A stretch of 64,000 nucleotides of DNA from Hongsoonwoonella zoysiae (GCF_013266695.1 NZ_JABRXF010000002.1:1042202-1106201), one strand, 5' to 3'; shown: positions 41,864-52,407, numbered from the stretch's first letter. Program-made: numbers and translations. Notes: generated from the letters alone by a model not told the origin.

Positions 41864-41923
41864 GCTTGAATTCATTCGCCCCATCCGGTAGGCCCTAGGC
41901 AGAATTGCGGACGGACCCAATCG

Positions 41924-42304
41924 ATGAAGCATCTGTTCCTGGTCATGGTCGGCGGCGGCATAGGCGCCGGGATGCGCCATCTTGTCGGCATGGCGAGCCT
42001 GAAACTTTTCGGCTTCGGTTTCCCATACGGGACACTGACGGTGAACGTCGTCGGTTCCTTCGCGATGGGGCTGTTCATTTCCTGGCTCGCCGCACGCTCA
42101 AGCGGCGACGAGGCGATCCGCTATCTGGTGGCGACGGGTTTCCTCGGCGGATTCACCACCTTTTCCGCATTTTCATTGGATGCCGTCGCAATGTGGGAAC
42201 GCGGGCAGATCAGCCTCGCGATCGGCTATATGGCGATGTCGGTCAGCGCTTCGATCCTCGCCCTGTTCGCGGGCCTCTGGCTCATTCGAACGGTGCATGC
42301 CTGA
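41924..42304 (+). CDS. crcB: Fluoride channel CrcB/FluC
   Basis: 126 residues with four membrane segments. The pore marks GGGIGAGMRHLVG, TLTVNVVGSFAMGL and GFLGGFTTFSAFSLD with the Phe box and the central Na+ region are all intact. It exports F- as a dual-topology dimer. No fluoride riboswitch motif is evident in the 60 bp upstream. It lies just before the pseudouridine synthase gene, a common rhizobial order. Confidence 0.93.
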   Translation: MKHLFLVMVGGGIGAGMRHLVGMASLKLFGFGFPYGTLTVNVVGSFAMGLFISWLAARSSGDEAIRYLVATGFLGGFTTFSAFSLDAVAMWERGQISLAIGYMAMSVSASILALFAGLWLIRTVHA

Positions 42305-42408
42305 ATCGCGACCGAACCGCTTTAAAAACCGCGCCAAGCCCCCTATACCCGGTGCAACCACGCACGCCGCAAACACGGCGCGCCATTACTCTTATCCAAG
42401 AGACGTCA

Positions 42409-43419
42409 ATGTCCGGCATCGAAAACAAGACCGTGACCTCGGATGAGGCCGGAATGCGCCTCGACCGATGGTTCAAGACCCATTTCCCGGGCCTCGGCTT
42501 CGGCCACCTGCAAAAGCTTCTGCGCACCGGACAGGTGCGTCTCGACGGAAAGCGCGTGGAAGCTTCCGCCCGTGTAGCCGCCGGACAGACGGTTCGCGTG
42601 CCGCCCCTTTCCACCGACGCGAAGGTGAGCGCCGACGACAAGGCGAACGCCAAGCCGCGCTCGCGCAAGCTCAACGAGGACGACGAGCGCGCCGTGCGCG
42701 ACATGATCCTCTACGAGGACCGCGAGGTCATGGTGCTGAACAAGCCGGCCGGGCTTGCCGTGCAGGGCGGATCCGGCCTGACGCGCCATCTCGACGGCAT
42801 GCTGGAGGCCTTTCGCGACGAGAAAGGCAACAAGCCGCGCCTCGTCCACCGGCTCGACCGGGAAACATCCGGTATTCTCCTGCTTGCCAAGACGCGGCGC
42901 GCGGCGCAGGAGCTTTCGAAATCCTTCCGCGCGCGCCAGACCCGCAAGATCTACTGGGCGCTGGTGGCCGGCGTGCCGAAACCGCGGCAGGGCCGTATCT
43001 CCACCTATCTCACCAGGGATGAGGGCGAGGAGCGCATGCGCATCGCCCGCCACGGCGAGGACGACGCGCAGCATTCCGTTTCGCTTTACTCAGTCGTCGA
43101 TCAGGCAGGACCCAAGGTTTCCTGGGTCTCATTAAGGCCGATTACGGGCCGCACGCACCAGCTTCGCGCGCATGCTGCCCATATCGGCCATCCGATCGTC
43201 GGCGATCCGAAATATTTCAACATAGAGAACTGGGAACTGCCGGGCGGCATCCAGAACAAGCTGCACCTGCACGCGCGGCGCATCGTCATCCCCCACCCGA
43301 AGGGCACGGGAAAGATCGACGTTTCCGCGCCGCTGCCCGCGCATATGCAGCAATCGTGGAACCTGCTCGGTTTCGACGCGACCCAGTTCGACCCCGATAC
43401 AGACGAGCCGGAGGAATAG
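42409..43419 (+). CDS. RluC/RluD-family 23S rRNA pseudouridine synthase
   Basis: 336 residues. An N-terminal S4 RNA-binding domain (LDRWFKTHFPGLGFGHLQKL, GQVRLDGKR) is followed by the synthase domain with LNKPAGLAVQGG, catalytic Asp in RLVHRLDRETSGILLLAK, and RPITGRTHQLRAHAAHIGHP. The start at 42409 has AAGAGA upstream. It modifies 23S rRNA uridines; C or D type cannot be separated by eye. Upstream codons of the open frame are not part of the protein. Confidence 0.9.
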   Translation: MSGIENKTVTSDEAGMRLDRWFKTHFPGLGFGHLQKLLRTGQVRLDGKRVEASARVAAGQTVRVPPLSTDAKVSADDKANAKPRSRKLNEDDERAVRDMILYEDREVMVLNKPAGLAVQGGSGLTRHLDGMLEAFRDEKGNKPRLVHRLDRETSGILLLAKTRRAAQELSKSFRARQTRKIYWALVAGVPKPRQGRISTYLTRDEGEERMRIARHGEDDAQHSVSLYSVVDQAGPKVSWVSLRPITGRTHQLRAHAAHIGHPIVGDPKYFNIENWELPGGIQNKLHLHARRIVIPHPKGTGKIDVSAPLPAHMQQSWNLLGFDATQFDPDTDEPEE

Positions 43420-43424
43420 GCCCC

Positions 43425-44102
43425 TTGTATCTCGTGATTTTCGATTGCGACGGAACACTGATCGACAGCCAGGCGGCGATCCTGCACGGGTTGGAAGCGG
43501 CCTTCCGCTCGGTGGACCTTGCGATGCCCGACCGGCGCACCGCCCTTTCGATCGTCGGTCTTTCGCTGGAGGTGGCGCTTCTGCGCCTGGCCGGGGAAGA
43601 AAACCGGCGACATATCCAGTCGATGGCAGAAGCCTACCGCGCATCGCAGATCGCCCTTCGCGACACAGGGGCGACCGACCCGCTCTACCCGGGCGCTTTG
43701 GCGGCACTCGAGCTGCTTTCGGCGCGCGATGACGTTCTTCTGGGGGTTGCCACCGGCAAGGCGCTGCGCGGTGTCCTCCACATGGAGGAAAGCCACGGGC
43801 TGACCGGGCGCTTCGTCACACGCCAGACGGCGGACCGCGCGCCCTCCAAGCCGCATCCGGCGATGATCCATCAGGCGATGGAGGAAACGGGCGCCGAACC
43901 GCACCGCACGATCATGATCGGCGACACGAGCTTCGACATGGAGATGGCGAAAAACGCCGGTGTCGCAGCACTTGGCGTTTCCTGGGGCTATCATGAGGCA
44001 GAAGCGCTGACGAATGCCGGAGCGCGCGGCGTGATCGACCATTTCGATCAGCTCGACGCGGCCCTTTCGGCAATCTTCGACTGGAACAGGGAGGTGGCGT
44101 GA
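43425..44102 (+). CDS. HAD-family phosphatase (phosphoglycolate phosphatase-like)
   Basis: 225 residues starting with TTG at 43425, ten bases after GGAGG and immediately past the synthase stop; an earlier in-frame start would overlap that gene. The catalytic motif I is LVIFDCDGTLIDS, motif II GVATGKALRGV, and motif III with the acidic pair MIGDTSFDMEMAKNAG. The KPHP motif is present. The substrate is unknown. The stop overlaps the ATP12 start by one base, so translation is coupled. Confidence 0.87.
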   Translation: MYLVIFDCDGTLIDSQAAILHGLEAAFRSVDLAMPDRRTALSIVGLSLEVALLRLAGEENRRHIQSMAEAYRASQIALRDTGATDPLYPGALAALELLSARDDVLLGVATGKALRGVLHMEESHGLTGRFVTRQTADRAPSKPHPAMIHQAMEETGAEPHRTIMIGDTSFDMEMAKNAGVAALGVSWGYHEAEALTNAGARGVIDHFDQLDAALSAIFDWNREVA

Positions 44103-44878
44103 TGCGCGACATCCTGCAGGAACTGCACAATCAGGAACCCGTCGACCCGGTGAAGCGCGCCCGAGAACTGGCGCGGCAGGAACTGCCGAAGCGCTTCTAC
44201 AGGCAAGCCCGCGCGGAAGCGCAAGGGGAAGGCTTTGCGATCCTGCTTGACGGGCGGCCGGTGAAGACGCCTGGGCGCAACGCATTGATCCTGCCGAGCT
44301 CGACGCTTGCCGAAGCTATCGCTTCGGAATGGGACGCGCAGGAAACCCATATCGACCCGGCAAGGATGCATCTCACGCGCCTTGCCAACACCTGCGTCGA
44401 CGGCGTTTCGCGCAACATGGCCGAGGTGGCCGATTCCATCGCCGCCTATGCCGGCAACGACCTCGTCTGTTACCGCGCCGAAAGCCCGGAAAGCCTGGTC
44501 GAGCGGCAGACCGCGGCCTGGGACCCGGCCATCAAATGGGCCGAAGGCCGACTTGGCGGCAAATTCCGGCTCGCGGGCGGGCTGATGCCCATCGAGCAGG
44601 ATGCCGGGCTTCTCAAGGCGTTTCGCTCCGCGCTCGATGATTTCGCTGCACTTGAGCTCGGCGCGCTGCACGTCATGACTTCACTTACGGGATCGGCGCT
44701 CCTGCCTTTCGCCGTGGCGGAGAATGCGGCGGAGCCGGAAGACGTCTGGCAGGCAGCCCACATCGACGAGGACTGGAACATCGAGCAGTGGGGCGAAGAC
44801 GAGGAAGCAAGTGCGCGGCGTGCCTACCGCAAGGCGGAGTTCGATGCCGCCGTACTGGTGCTGCGCGAAGGGCGGTAG
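44102..44878 (+). CDS. ATP12-family F1-ATPase assembly chaperone
   Basis: 258 residues. Marks are LPKRFYRQARAEAQGEGFAI, LLDGRPVKTPGRNAL, EWDAQETHIDPARMHLTRLAN, LVCYRAESPESLVERQ and LTGSALLPFAVAE. The family helps F1 alpha subunit assembly in mitochondria and alphaproteobacteria. ATG at 44102 overlaps the HAD stop; GTG at 44099 is also possible. Co-location with an RluC-type synthase and HAD phosphatase is frequent in Hyphomicrobiales. Confidence 0.88.
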   Translation: MRDILQELHNQEPVDPVKRARELARQELPKRFYRQARAEAQGEGFAILLDGRPVKTPGRNALILPSSTLAEAIASEWDAQETHIDPARMHLTRLANTCVDGVSRNMAEVADSIAAYAGNDLVCYRAESPESLVERQTAAWDPAIKWAEGRLGGKFRLAGGLMPIEQDAGLLKAFRSALDDFAALELGALHVMTSLTGSALLPFAVAENAAEPEDVWQAAHIDEDWNIEQWGEDEEASARRAYRKAEFDAAVLVLREGR

Positions 44879-44907
44879 CAGCCTCTTCCCGGCATTTTAA
44901 AAAGCGC

Positions 44908-44970
44908 GTCATCCTCACCCGGCGCATTCGCGCCGACCTCTCCCTTCGAGGGAGAGGTGTGGAGCGGGTC
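44908..44970. repeat. REP-like palindromic pair
   Basis: CGGCGC-ATTC-GCGCCG (44920-44935) is followed at once by ACCTCTCCC-TTCGA-GGGAGAGGT (44936-44958). The sequence matches the common rhizobial short palindrome style and lies between ATP12 and pccB. Confidence 0.65.
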
Positions 44971-45089
44971 GCCAAGCCGCACCGCCTCCTATCCCCGTCA
45001 TTTCGCGTTTCCCGTTCCTTCGACTAGGTTACGGTTTGCGGGTGCGCGTGATACGAGCATGCCTAACAAAGAACATGAGGATGAGCCCG

Positions 45090-46622
45090 ATGAAGGAAGT
45101 CCTGGCCGAACTGGAAAGCAGGCGCGCGACCGCTAGGCTTGGCGGCGGCCAACGGAGGATCGACGCCCAGCACGCGCGCGGCAAGCTGACGGCGCGCGAA
45201 CGCATCGAAATCCTGCTCGACGAAGGCTCGTTCGAAGAATTCGACATGTTCAAGGTGCACCGCTGCACCGACTTCGGCATGGATGAAAGCCACATCCCCG
45301 GCGACGGCGTGGTGACCGGCTGGGGCACCATCAACGGGCGCACCGTCTATGTCTTTTCCAAGGACTTCACCGTCTTCGGCGGCTCGCTTTCCGAAACGCA
45401 CGCCCAGAAGATCATGAAGATCCAGGATATGGCGCTGCAAAACCGCGCGCCGATCATCGGCATTTTCGATGCGGGCGGCGCGCGCATACAAGAAGGTGTG
45501 GCGGCCCTTGGCGGCTACGGCGAAGTGTTCCAGAGGAATGTGCTCGCCTCCGGCGTCATCCCGCAGATTTCCGTCATCATGGGGCCTTGCGCGGGCGGCG
45601 ACGTTTATTCGCCGGCGATGACCGACTTCATCTTCATGGTGCGCGACACCTCCTACATGTTCGTGACGGGGCCGGACGTGGTGAAGACCGTCACCAACGA
45701 GACGGTGACGGCCGAACAGCTTGGCGGCGCATCCATTCACACCACGAAATCCTCCATCGCCGACGGCGCCTTCGACAACGACGTGGAAGCGCTACAGCAG
45801 ATGCGCAGGCTCGTCGATTTCCTGCCCGCCAACAACACGGCGGACCTTCCCGAGCTTGCCTCCTACGACGACCCGTACCGCGCGGACATGAGCCTCGACA
45901 CGCTGGTGCCGGACAATCCGAACAAGCCTTACGACATGAAGGAACTGATCCGCAAAACCGTCGATGAAGGCGACTTCTTCGAGATTCAGGAAAGCTTCGC
46001 GGGCAATATCATCACCGGGTTCGGCCGGATCGAGGGGCGCACCGTCGGCTTTATCGCCAACCAGCCGATGGTGCTGGCCGGCGTGCTCGATTCCGACGCA
46101 AGCCGCAAGGCCGCCCGCTTCGTGCGCTTTTGCGACTGCTTCAACATTCCCGTCGTCACCTTCGTCGACGTTCCGGGATTCCTTCCCGGCACGTCTCAGG
46201 AATACGGCGGGCTGATCAAGCACGGGGCGAAGCTTCTCTTCGCCTATGCCGAAGCCACGGTCCCCAAAGTGACCGTGATCACCCGCAAGGCCTATGGCGG
46301 GGCCTATGACGTGATGAGCTCAAAGCACATTCGCGGCGACATCAACTACGCATGGCCGAGCGCGGAAATCGCCGTTATGGGCGCCAAGGGCGCGGTTGAA
46401 ATCCTCTACCGCGCGGAGCTGGGCGACAAGGACAAGATCGCCAAGCGCACGAAGGACTATGAAGATCGCTTCGCCAACCCCTTCGTTGCCGCCGAGCGCG
46501 GCTATATCGACGAGGTGATCCTGCCGCATTCGACACGGCGGCGCGTGTCGCGCGCGCTTGCGCTCCTGCGCGGCAAGACGCAGCAGAACCCCTGGAAGAA
46601 GCACGACAATATTCCGCTTTGA
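45090..46622 (+). CDS. pccB: Propionyl-CoA carboxylase beta subunit
   Basis: 510 residues, the family length. It moves CO2 from biotin of PccA to propionyl-CoA. Visible are [41 protein letters not shown] (acyl-CoA side), [16 protein letters not shown], and in the C-terminal crotonase-like half [41 protein letters not shown] and [18 protein letters not shown] 45090 is preferred for GAGG spacing and for the family start. The gene is separated from pccA by 25 kb. Confidence 0.93.
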   Translation: MKEVLAELESRRATARLGGGQRRIDAQHARGKLTARERIEILLDEGSFEEFDMFKVHRCTDFGMDESHIPGDGVVTGWGTINGRTVYVFSKDFTVFGGSLSETHAQKIMKIQDMALQNRAPIIGIFDAGGARIQEGVAALGGYGEVFQRNVLASGVIPQISVIMGPCAGGDVYSPAMTDFIFMVRDTSYMFVTGPDVVKTVTNETVTAEQLGGASIHTTKSSIADGAFDNDVEALQQMRRLVDFLPANNTADLPELASYDDPYRADMSLDTLVPDNPNKPYDMKELIRKTVDEGDFFEIQESFAGNIITGFGRIEGRTVGFIANQPMVLAGVLDSDASRKAARFVRFCDCFNIPVVTFVDVPGFLPGTSQEYGGLIKHGAKLLFAYAEATVPKVTVITRKAYGGAYDVMSSKHIRGDINYAWPSAEIAVMGAKGAVEILYRAELGDKDKIAKRTKDYEDRFANPFVAAERGYIDEVILPHSTRRRVSRALALLRGKTQQNPWKKHDNIPL

Positions 46623-46653
46623 GCAGCGGCTTTATCGGATACCTTCCCTTCGT

Positions 46654-46735
46654 CATGACCGGGCCAGACCCGGTCATCAATATGGAAGCGCAAGTGAATC
46701 ATGGATCGCCGGGTCAAGCCCGGCGATGACGAAAG
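46654..46735. repeat. REP-like palindromes after pccB
   Basis: TGACCGGG-CCAGA-CCCGGTCA (46656-46676) and ATCGCCGGG-TCAAG-CCCGGCGAT (46705-46727) stand 28 bp apart, the mosaic layout of rhizobial interspersed palindromes. Confidence 0.7.
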
Positions 46736-46754
46736 CGACGCTTACCAGGTTGCC

Positions 46755-48062
46755 TTAGCCTTTTCGCTCCAGGCGGCGTTTGGCGAAGAACTCCAGACGC
46801 TTGCGAATCTCGCGCTCGAAACCGCGTTCCGGCGGGTCGTAGAAAGTGGTGCGGCCCATTTCCTCCGGGAAATAGTCCTGACCTGAGAAGCCGTCCGGCG
46901 TGTCGTGGTCATATTCGTAGCCCGCGCCGTAGCCCTCGGATTTCATCAGCTTTGTCGGCGCGTTAAGAATATGCCTCGGCGGCAGGAGCGAGCCGTGCTG
47001 CTTGGCCGCCCGCATCGCCGACTTGTAGGCGGTATAGACGCCGTTCGACTTCGGCGCGGTGGCGAGATAGACGGCCGTTTGCGCAAGCGCCAGTTCGCCT
47101 TCCGGCGAGCCCAGCATCTGATAGGCATCGCGCGCCGCATTCGCCTGAACGAGCGCCTGCGGATCGGCAAGGCCGATATCCTCCACCGCCATGCGGATGA
47201 GACGCCGCGCCACATATAGCGGATCCTCGCCCGCATCCAGCATGCGGCACATCCAATAGAGCGCTGCATCCGGGTCCGAACCGCGAACCGACTTGTGAAG
47301 CGCTGAAATGAGGTTGTAATGGCCGTCCTGCGACTTGTCGTAGATCGGCGCGCGGCGCTGCACGACCTGCTGGAGCGCAGCCGCATCGAAGCGCTCTCCC
47401 TCGCCGGCGGCACGCCAGACATCCTCAGCCAGCGTCAGCGCGGATCGCCCATCCCCGTCCGCCATGCGAACGAGGGAGGCGCGAGCTTCGTCATCCAGCG
47501 GGAGCTGCCTGCCCTCCACCTCCTCCGCCCGGGAAAGCAGCCGGCCTATGGCCTCAACATTCAGGGAATGGAACACCATGACGTGGGCGCGCGAGAGAAG
47601 GGCCGCGTTTAGCTCGAAGCTCGGGTTTTCCGTGGTCGCGCCCACGAGCGTCACCGTGCCGTCTTCCATGACGGGCAGGAAACTGTCCTGCTGGGCGCGA
47701 TTGAAACGGTGGATCTCGTCAACGAATAGCAGCGTTCCCTTGCCCGTCAGGCGGCGCGCGCGGGCGGCCTCAAACACCTTTTTCAGATCCGCGACACCTG
47801 AAAAAATCGCCGAAATCTGCTCGAAATGAAGGTCGGTCGCATCCGCCAGGAGACGCGCGACCGTTGTCTTGCCCGTGCCCGGCGGCCCCCAGAATATGAG
47901 CGAGCCGAGGGTGCGGGTGCGCAGCATCCGCGTGAGCGAACCTTCGGTCCCCAGCAAATGCTCCTGCCCGACGACATCCTCGAGCGTTTTCGGGCGCATC
48001 CTGTCGGCAAGCGGGCGCGGACCCTGGCGGTCCATGCCCGCCGCCTGAAACAGATCGCTCAT
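46755..48062 (-). CDS. rarA: Replication-associated recombination protein A (RarA/MgsA)
   Basis: 435 residues. It is an AAA+ ATPase of the RarA/WRNIP1 group acting at stalled forks. Walker A is FWGPPGTGKTT, Walker B LLFVDEIHRFNR, sensor I ATTENPSFE, and the C-terminal oligomerisation domain contains HYNLISALHKSVRGSDPDAALYW. ATG at 48062 is used; upstream codons continue to the degP stop. It is convergent with pccB through a REP-bearing gap. Confidence 0.92.
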   Translation of the reverse strand: MSDLFQAAGMDRQGPRPLADRMRPKTLEDVVGQEHLLGTEGSLTRMLRTRTLGSLIFWGPPGTGKTTVARLLADATDLHFEQISAIFSGVADLKKVFEAARARRLTGKGTLLFVDEIHRFNRAQQDSFLPVMEDGTVTLVGATTENPSFELNAALLSRAHVMVFHSLNVEAIGRLLSRAEEVEGRQLPLDDEARASLVRMADGDGRSALTLAEDVWRAAGEGERFDAAALQQVVQRRAPIYDKSQDGHYNLISALHKSVRGSDPDAALYWMCRMLDAGEDPLYVARRLIRMAVEDIGLADPQALVQANAARDAYQMLGSPEGELALAQTAVYLATAPKSNGVYTAYKSAMRAAKQHGSLLPPRHILNAPTKLMKSEGYGAGYEYDHDTPDGFSGQDYFPEEMGRTTFYDPPERGFEREIRKRLEFFAKRRLERKG

Positions 48063-48095
48063 AACCGTAAGCTCCGGCTCCCCCAGGCAGGCCAA

Positions 48096-49535
48096 TCACC
48101 CCCGCAGGGCAAAGCGGATGACCCTGTCGCCGCGCTTGATCTCAAGCCGCCAGACACCGGGATCCGTGTCCGAAATGCGCTCAAGCTCGCGGGTGGAGGC
48201 GATTTCGCGCCCGTTTATCGCAAGGATGATATCACCCTTTTGAAGCCCGACGCGATTGGCCGTCGAGCCCGGCTCGATGTCGGCAACGACAACGCCGTGC
48301 TCGAAAGCGTCAAGGCGCAACTCCTCGGCTACCGCCGGCGAAAGGTTCATGACGACGCTGCCACGGAAGGGCGAATGGGTTTCGATACGGCGGCGGTCGC
48401 GCGGCACCGTTTCCGGCGCGGGTTTGAGCTCGACATTGACCTTCCGCGTGCGCTGATCGCGCAATATCGTGAACTCCGCCGTGGACCCGAGAGGATTGGT
48501 CGCGAAACGATAACCGAAGCTGTCGGGATCGCTGACCTCGTTTCCGCCGACCTCCAGAATAAGATCGCCCACCTCGAGCCCAGCGTCCGCAGCCGGGCTG
48601 TCTTCATAGACGCCCGTTACCAGAACGCCGCGCGGCCGGTCGAGGCCAAGGGCCTCCGCGATTTCGGCGCTCACAAGCTGAATGCCCGCACCAAGCCACG
48701 GCCTGCGTACCACGCCATCCCCCTTGGCAGCCGCCGCCACGAATTGAACCATGTTGGCGGGAATGGCGAAACCGATGCCGTTCGAGCCGCCGGAGCGCGA
48801 GAAGATCGCCGTGTTGATGCCGACAAGCCGGCCATCGACATCAACAAGCGCGCCGCCGGAATTGCCGGGATTGATAGCAGCGTCCGTCTGGATGAAGAAC
48901 TGATAGTCGGTTACGCCAACGCGCGTGCGGGCGAGCGCGGAAACGATGCCTTGCGTCACCGTCTGCCCGACGCCGAAGGGATTGCCGATAGCAAGCACGA
49001 TGTCGCCAACCGCGAGATCATCCGAATCGGCAAACTCAACGAACGGAAGCGGCCCCGCATCTTCCATCACTTTCAGGACCGCAATATCCGTGCGCTCATC
49101 CTTCAGCACGATCTTCGCGTCGAACTCGCGCCGGTCGGCCAAAGCCACGCGAACCTCGTCAGCATCCTTGATGACATGATGGTTGGTAACGATGATGCCA
49201 TCCGATGAAATGAGAACGCCTGAGCCCAACGACGACTGAACGCGCTCGCGCGGGCGGCCGAAATCGAAATTGTCCGGTCCGCCGAAGAAACGACGGAAGA
49301 AGGGATCGTTGAAGAACGGCGACACTTGCCGGCGCTCCACCACGGTGCGGCTCGCATAGACGTTGACCACGGCGTTCGCCACACGTTCCACCACCGGAGC
49401 GAACGAAAGCCGAAGCTGGTCCTGGGTTCGCGGGACGCTACGCTCCTGCGCGCTCGCAACCGGCGCGGCCAGAAGGCACGTCAGCACCGTAGCTATGGTC
49501 AAAAGGCGGGCGGGGATTCCGGTGTCAAAGGTCAT
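48096..49535 (-). CDS. degP: DegP/HtrA-family periplasmic serine protease
   Basis: 479 residues. A signal peptide (LTIATVLTCLLAAPVASAQ) is followed by the chymotrypsin-like domain with His in IVTNHHVIKDA, Asp in ERTDIAVLKV and Ser in NPGNSGGALVDVDG. Two PDZ domains follow (GAGIQLVSAEIAEALGL and FEHGVVVADIEPGSTANRVG). It degrades misfolded envelope proteins. The gene lies after the ribosomal cluster terminator and 33 bp before rarA; the pair is common in rhizobia. Confidence 0.93.
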   Translation of the reverse strand: MTFDTGIPARLLTIATVLTCLLAAPVASAQERSVPRTQDQLRLSFAPVVERVANAVVNVYASRTVVERRQVSPFFNDPFFRRFFGGPDNFDFGRPRERVQSSLGSGVLISSDGIIVTNHHVIKDADEVRVALADRREFDAKIVLKDERTDIAVLKVMEDAGPLPFVEFADSDDLAVGDIVLAIGNPFGVGQTVTQGIVSALARTRVGVTDYQFFIQTDAAINPGNSGGALVDVDGRLVGINTAIFSRSGGSNGIGFAIPANMVQFVAAAAKGDGVVRRPWLGAGIQLVSAEIAEALGLDRPRGVLVTGVYEDSPAADAGLEVGDLILEVGGNEVSDPDSFGYRFATNPLGSTAEFTILRDQRTRKVNVELKPAPETVPRDRRRIETHSPFRGSVVMNLSPAVAEELRLDAFEHGVVVADIEPGSTANRVGLQKGDIILAINGREIASTRELERISDTDPGVWRLEIKRGDRVIRFALRG

Positions 49536-49651
49536 GTCAGATGTTCCCGATCATCATTCGGCTCAGGATCGAATCGGCAATTTCCAAGCTGCATCGTAAT
49601 GCCACATAAGGTCGGCCATGGCGCGGACCAAGATACTTTCAAGTTTGGAAC

Positions 49652-49680
49652 GAAAAAGGGCGGCCCACCGGACCGCCCTC
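49652..49680 (-). terminator. Terminator of the ribosomal superoperon
   Basis: AGGGCGG (49657-49663) pairs with CCGCCCT (49673-49679), and on the minus strand TTTTTCG follows. It lies 24 bases after the rplQ stop. Confidence 0.9.
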
Positions 49681-49703
49681 TCGAGAATTCACTGCAAGAC
49701 GGA

Positions 49704-50132
49704 TTACGCCGCAGCTTCAGCCGTAGCCTCTTCCGCCTCGGCGCGCTCACGATCGACGGCACCGCGCGCGGTCTCGTCACGATCGACGAACTCGATCACG
49801 GCGAGCGGCGCGTTGTCGCCATGGCGGAAGCCCGCCTTGAGGACGCGCGTATAACCGCCCTGACGCTCCTTGTAGCGCTCAGCCAGCGTATCGAAAAGCT
49901 TGCGCACAAGCTCAACGTCGCGGATCTGAGAGATCGCCTGACGGCGGGCGTGCAGGTCACCCCGCTTGCCAAGGGTCACAAGCTTCTCCACGATCGGGCG
50001 AAGTTCCTTCGCCTTCGGCAGGGTGGTCACGATCTGCTCATGCTGAATGAGCGAGGCAGCCATGTTGGCGAACATGGCTTTGCGATGGCTCGAAGTCCGG
50101 TTGAGCTTGCGGCCGCGATTTGCGTGGCGCAT
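49704..50132 (-). CDS. rplQ: 50S ribosomal protein L17
   Basis: 142 residues. The N-terminus [20 protein letters not shown] is diagnostic, and the bL17 core ([39 protein letters not shown]) follows. The tail has an acidic, alanine-rich extension ([11 protein letters not shown]) as in other alphaproteobacteria. It is the last gene of the alpha operon before the terminator. Confidence 0.96.
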   Translation of the reverse strand: MRHANRGRKLNRTSSHRKAMFANMAASLIQHEQIVTTLPKAKELRPIVEKLVTLGKRGDLHARRQAISQIRDVELVRKLFDTLAERYKERQGGYTRVLKAGFRHGDNAPLAVIEFVDRDETARGAVDRERAEAEEATAEAAA

Positions 50133-50209
50133 GGCCCTCTCCTTCCTGGTTTCTTGTCGGCGGCCGCTCAGCCGCCACGATTGGCTTCAAACAGGGGCGC
50201 GGGAGCCCC

Positions 50210-51232
50210 TCAGTACTGATGATCCTCGTAGCGCTTGGCGAGCTCGTCGATGTTCTCCGGCGGCCAATTGGCGACTTCCATACCGAGATGGAGACCCATC
50301 TGGGCGAGAACTTCCTTGATCTCGTTGAGCGACTTGCGACCGAAGTTCGGCGTGCGAAGCATCTCCGCCTCGGTCTTCTGAATGAGGTCGCCGATATAGA
50401 CGATGTTGTCGTTCTTCAGGCAGTTGGCCGAACGGACCGAAAGCTCCAGTTCGTCCACCTTCTTGAGAAGCGCCGGGTTGAACGCAAGCTCTGGAACCGT
50501 GTCTTCCTTCACCTCGCGCTGCGGCTCTTCGAAGTTGACGAAGATCGAGAGCTGATCCTGAAGAATACGCGCGGCGAAAGCCACCGCATCTTCCGGCTTG
50601 ATCGAACCGTCGGTCTCGATCGACAGCGTCAGCTTGTCGTAATCGAGAACCTGGCCTTCACGGGTGTTCTCGACCTTGTAGGAAACCTTCTTGACCGGAG
50701 AATAGAGGCTGTCGACCGGGATAAGCCCGATCGGCGCGTCTTCCGGACGATTACGGTCCGCGGGAACATAGCCCTTTCCGGTATCGACGGTGAATTCCAT
50801 GCGGATTTCCGCACCCTCGTCCAGCGTGCAAAGCACGAGGTCGGGGTTCAGGATCTCCACATCGCCAACGGTCTGGATGTCGCCCGCCGTAACAACGCCC
50901 GGGCCCTGCTTGCGCACAACCATACGCTTCGGCCCCTCGCCCTGCATGCGCAGCGCGATTTCCTTCACATTCAGGACGATGTCCGTGACATCTTCGCGAA
51001 CGCCGGGAATCGACGAGAATTCATGCAACACGCCATCGATCTGCACCGCCGTCACCGCAGCACCCTGCAGCGAGGACAGTAGAATGCGGCGCAGCGCATT
51101 TCCGAGCGTCAGACCGAAACCACGCTCAAGCGGCTCGGCAACGACGGATCCCTGCATCCGCGGGTCGTCGCCTGCCTTTACCCCAAGCTTGGTCGGCTTG
51201 ATCAGTTCCTGCCAGTTTTTTTGGATCGTCAC
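50210..51232 (-). CDS. rpoA: RNA polymerase alpha subunit
   Basis: About 340 residues. The N-terminal assembly domain includes [23 protein letters not shown], and the C-terminal domain, which binds UP elements, has [21 protein letters not shown]. The start is not an ATG: GTG at 51232 lies eight bases from GGAGG, while TTG at 51238 is only three bases away. It forms the dimer on which beta and beta-prime assemble. Confidence 0.95.
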   Translation of the reverse strand: MTIQKNWQELIKPTKLGVKAGDDPRMQGSVVAEPLERGFGLTLGNALRRILLSSLQGAAVTAVQIDGVLHEFSSIPGVREDVTDIVLNVKEIALRMQGEGPKRMVVRKQGPGVVTAGDIQTVGDVEILNPDLVLCTLDEGAEIRMEFTVDTGKGYVPADRNRPEDAPIGLIPVDSLYSPVKKVSYKVENTREGQVLDYDKLTLSIETDGSIKPEDAVAFAARILQDQLSIFVNFEEPQREVKEDTVPELAFNPALLKKVDELELSVRSANCLKNDNIVYIGDLIQKTEAEMLRTPNFGRKSLNEIKEVLAQMGLHLGMEVANWPPENIDELAKRYEDHQY

Positions 51233-51315
51233 TTGCAAATTCCTCCGGCTTTCCCGCCGGGCTCAAGGGCCCGACCATTCCTTGCCATGAGAGAAACGGA
51301 ATACGCCGACAACAG

Positions 51316-51705
51316 TCAGACGCGGCGACGCTTGCGCGGACGGCAACCGTTGTGCGGGATCGGCGTCACGTCGCGGATCGACGTGATCAGGAAACCCGCA
51401 GCCTGAAGCGCGCGCAGAGCGGACTCACGGCCCGAACCCGGACCGCGAACCTCGACCTCGAGCGTACGCATGCCGTGCTCGGCAGCCTTGCGGCCGGCAT
51501 CTTCAGCCGCGACCTGAGCCGCATAGGGGGTCGACTTACGCGAACCCTTGAAGCCCATGGCACCGGCGGACGACCAGGAAATCGCATTTCCCTGCGCATC
51601 CGTGATGGTGATCATGGTGTTGTTGAACGTGGAGTTCACATGCGCAACGCCGGACGAAATGTTCTTGCGCTCACGGCGGCGCACACGTGTGGAATCCTTA
51701 GCCAT
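51316..51705 (-). CDS. rpsK: 30S ribosomal protein S11
   Basis: 129 residues: [40 protein letters not shown] and the C-terminal [18 protein letters not shown], invariant in bacterial uS11. It lies between rpsM and rpoA, the standard alpha-operon order; the 135-bp gap to rpsM is longer than usual. Confidence 0.97.
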   Translation of the reverse strand: MAKDSTRVRRRERKNISSGVAHVNSTFNNTMITITDAQGNAISWSSAGAMGFKGSRKSTPYAAQVAAEDAGRKAAEHGMRTLEVEVRGPGSGRESALRALQAAGFLITSIRDVTPIPHNGCRPRKRRRV

Positions 51706-51840
51706 TCATCTCTTTCCTTGTTCGATCTCTTCACCGCCGTATCGTCGGCGGCTCCACCGGGCCCGATGTCCGCCTGCGGCACTGCATCGGAAAAATCCTG
51801 CAAGGCCGGCGACGAGCCGGCCCCCAGCTTCCCGCCGGTC

Positions 51841-52209
51841 TTACTTCTTCTTGCCGGCGATCGGCTTTGCCGGACCCTTGCGGGTGCGGGCGTTCGTGTG
51901 CGTACGCTGACCGCGGACCGGAAGGCCACGGCGATGGCGCAGGCCACGGTAGCAGCCCAGATCCATCAGACGCTTGATGTTGATCGCTGTATCGCGGCGC
52001 AGGTCGCCCTCAACCAGGTGATCGCGATCGATCGTCTCGCGAATGGCGAGAACCTCGGCATCGGACAGTTCGTTCACGCGGCGCTCCGGCGCAATGTTCA
52101 CCTTGTCGATGATCTGCTGCGCGAGCGACGGGCCGATGCCATGAATATATTGAAGCGCAATGACGACGCGCTTGTTCGTCGGGATATTTACACCTGCGAT
52201 ACGGGCCAC
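51841..52209 (-). CDS. rpsM: 30S ribosomal protein S13
   Basis: 122 residues: [35 protein letters not shown], and the C-terminal [20 protein letters not shown] that contacts tRNA in the P site. Full-length. The 198 bp between adk and rpsM hold no gene and may carry an internal promoter. Confidence 0.97.
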   Translation of the reverse strand: MARIAGVNIPTNKRVVIALQYIHGIGPSLAQQIIDKVNIAPERRVNELSDAEVLAIRETIDRDHLVEGDLRRDTAINIKRLMDLGCYRGLRHRRGLPVRGQRTHTNARTRKGPAKPIAGKKK

Positions 52210-52407
52210 TTGCCGTCTCCATTTTGCGGGGGCTTAGAGGAAGCCCGCCGGGTGATGTTTCCCCGCGTCCGGTGGAGGCCGGCCCCTGCGGGGTATGCAA
52301 ACACAAAAAACGACGCGCCCCTGAATTTTGAGGCCCGTCATCCGTTCTTTGTGGAAGTGGGCGGACGTTTAGTCCCAATCCACCATTTCGTCAAGCATTG
52401 ACTGGGT

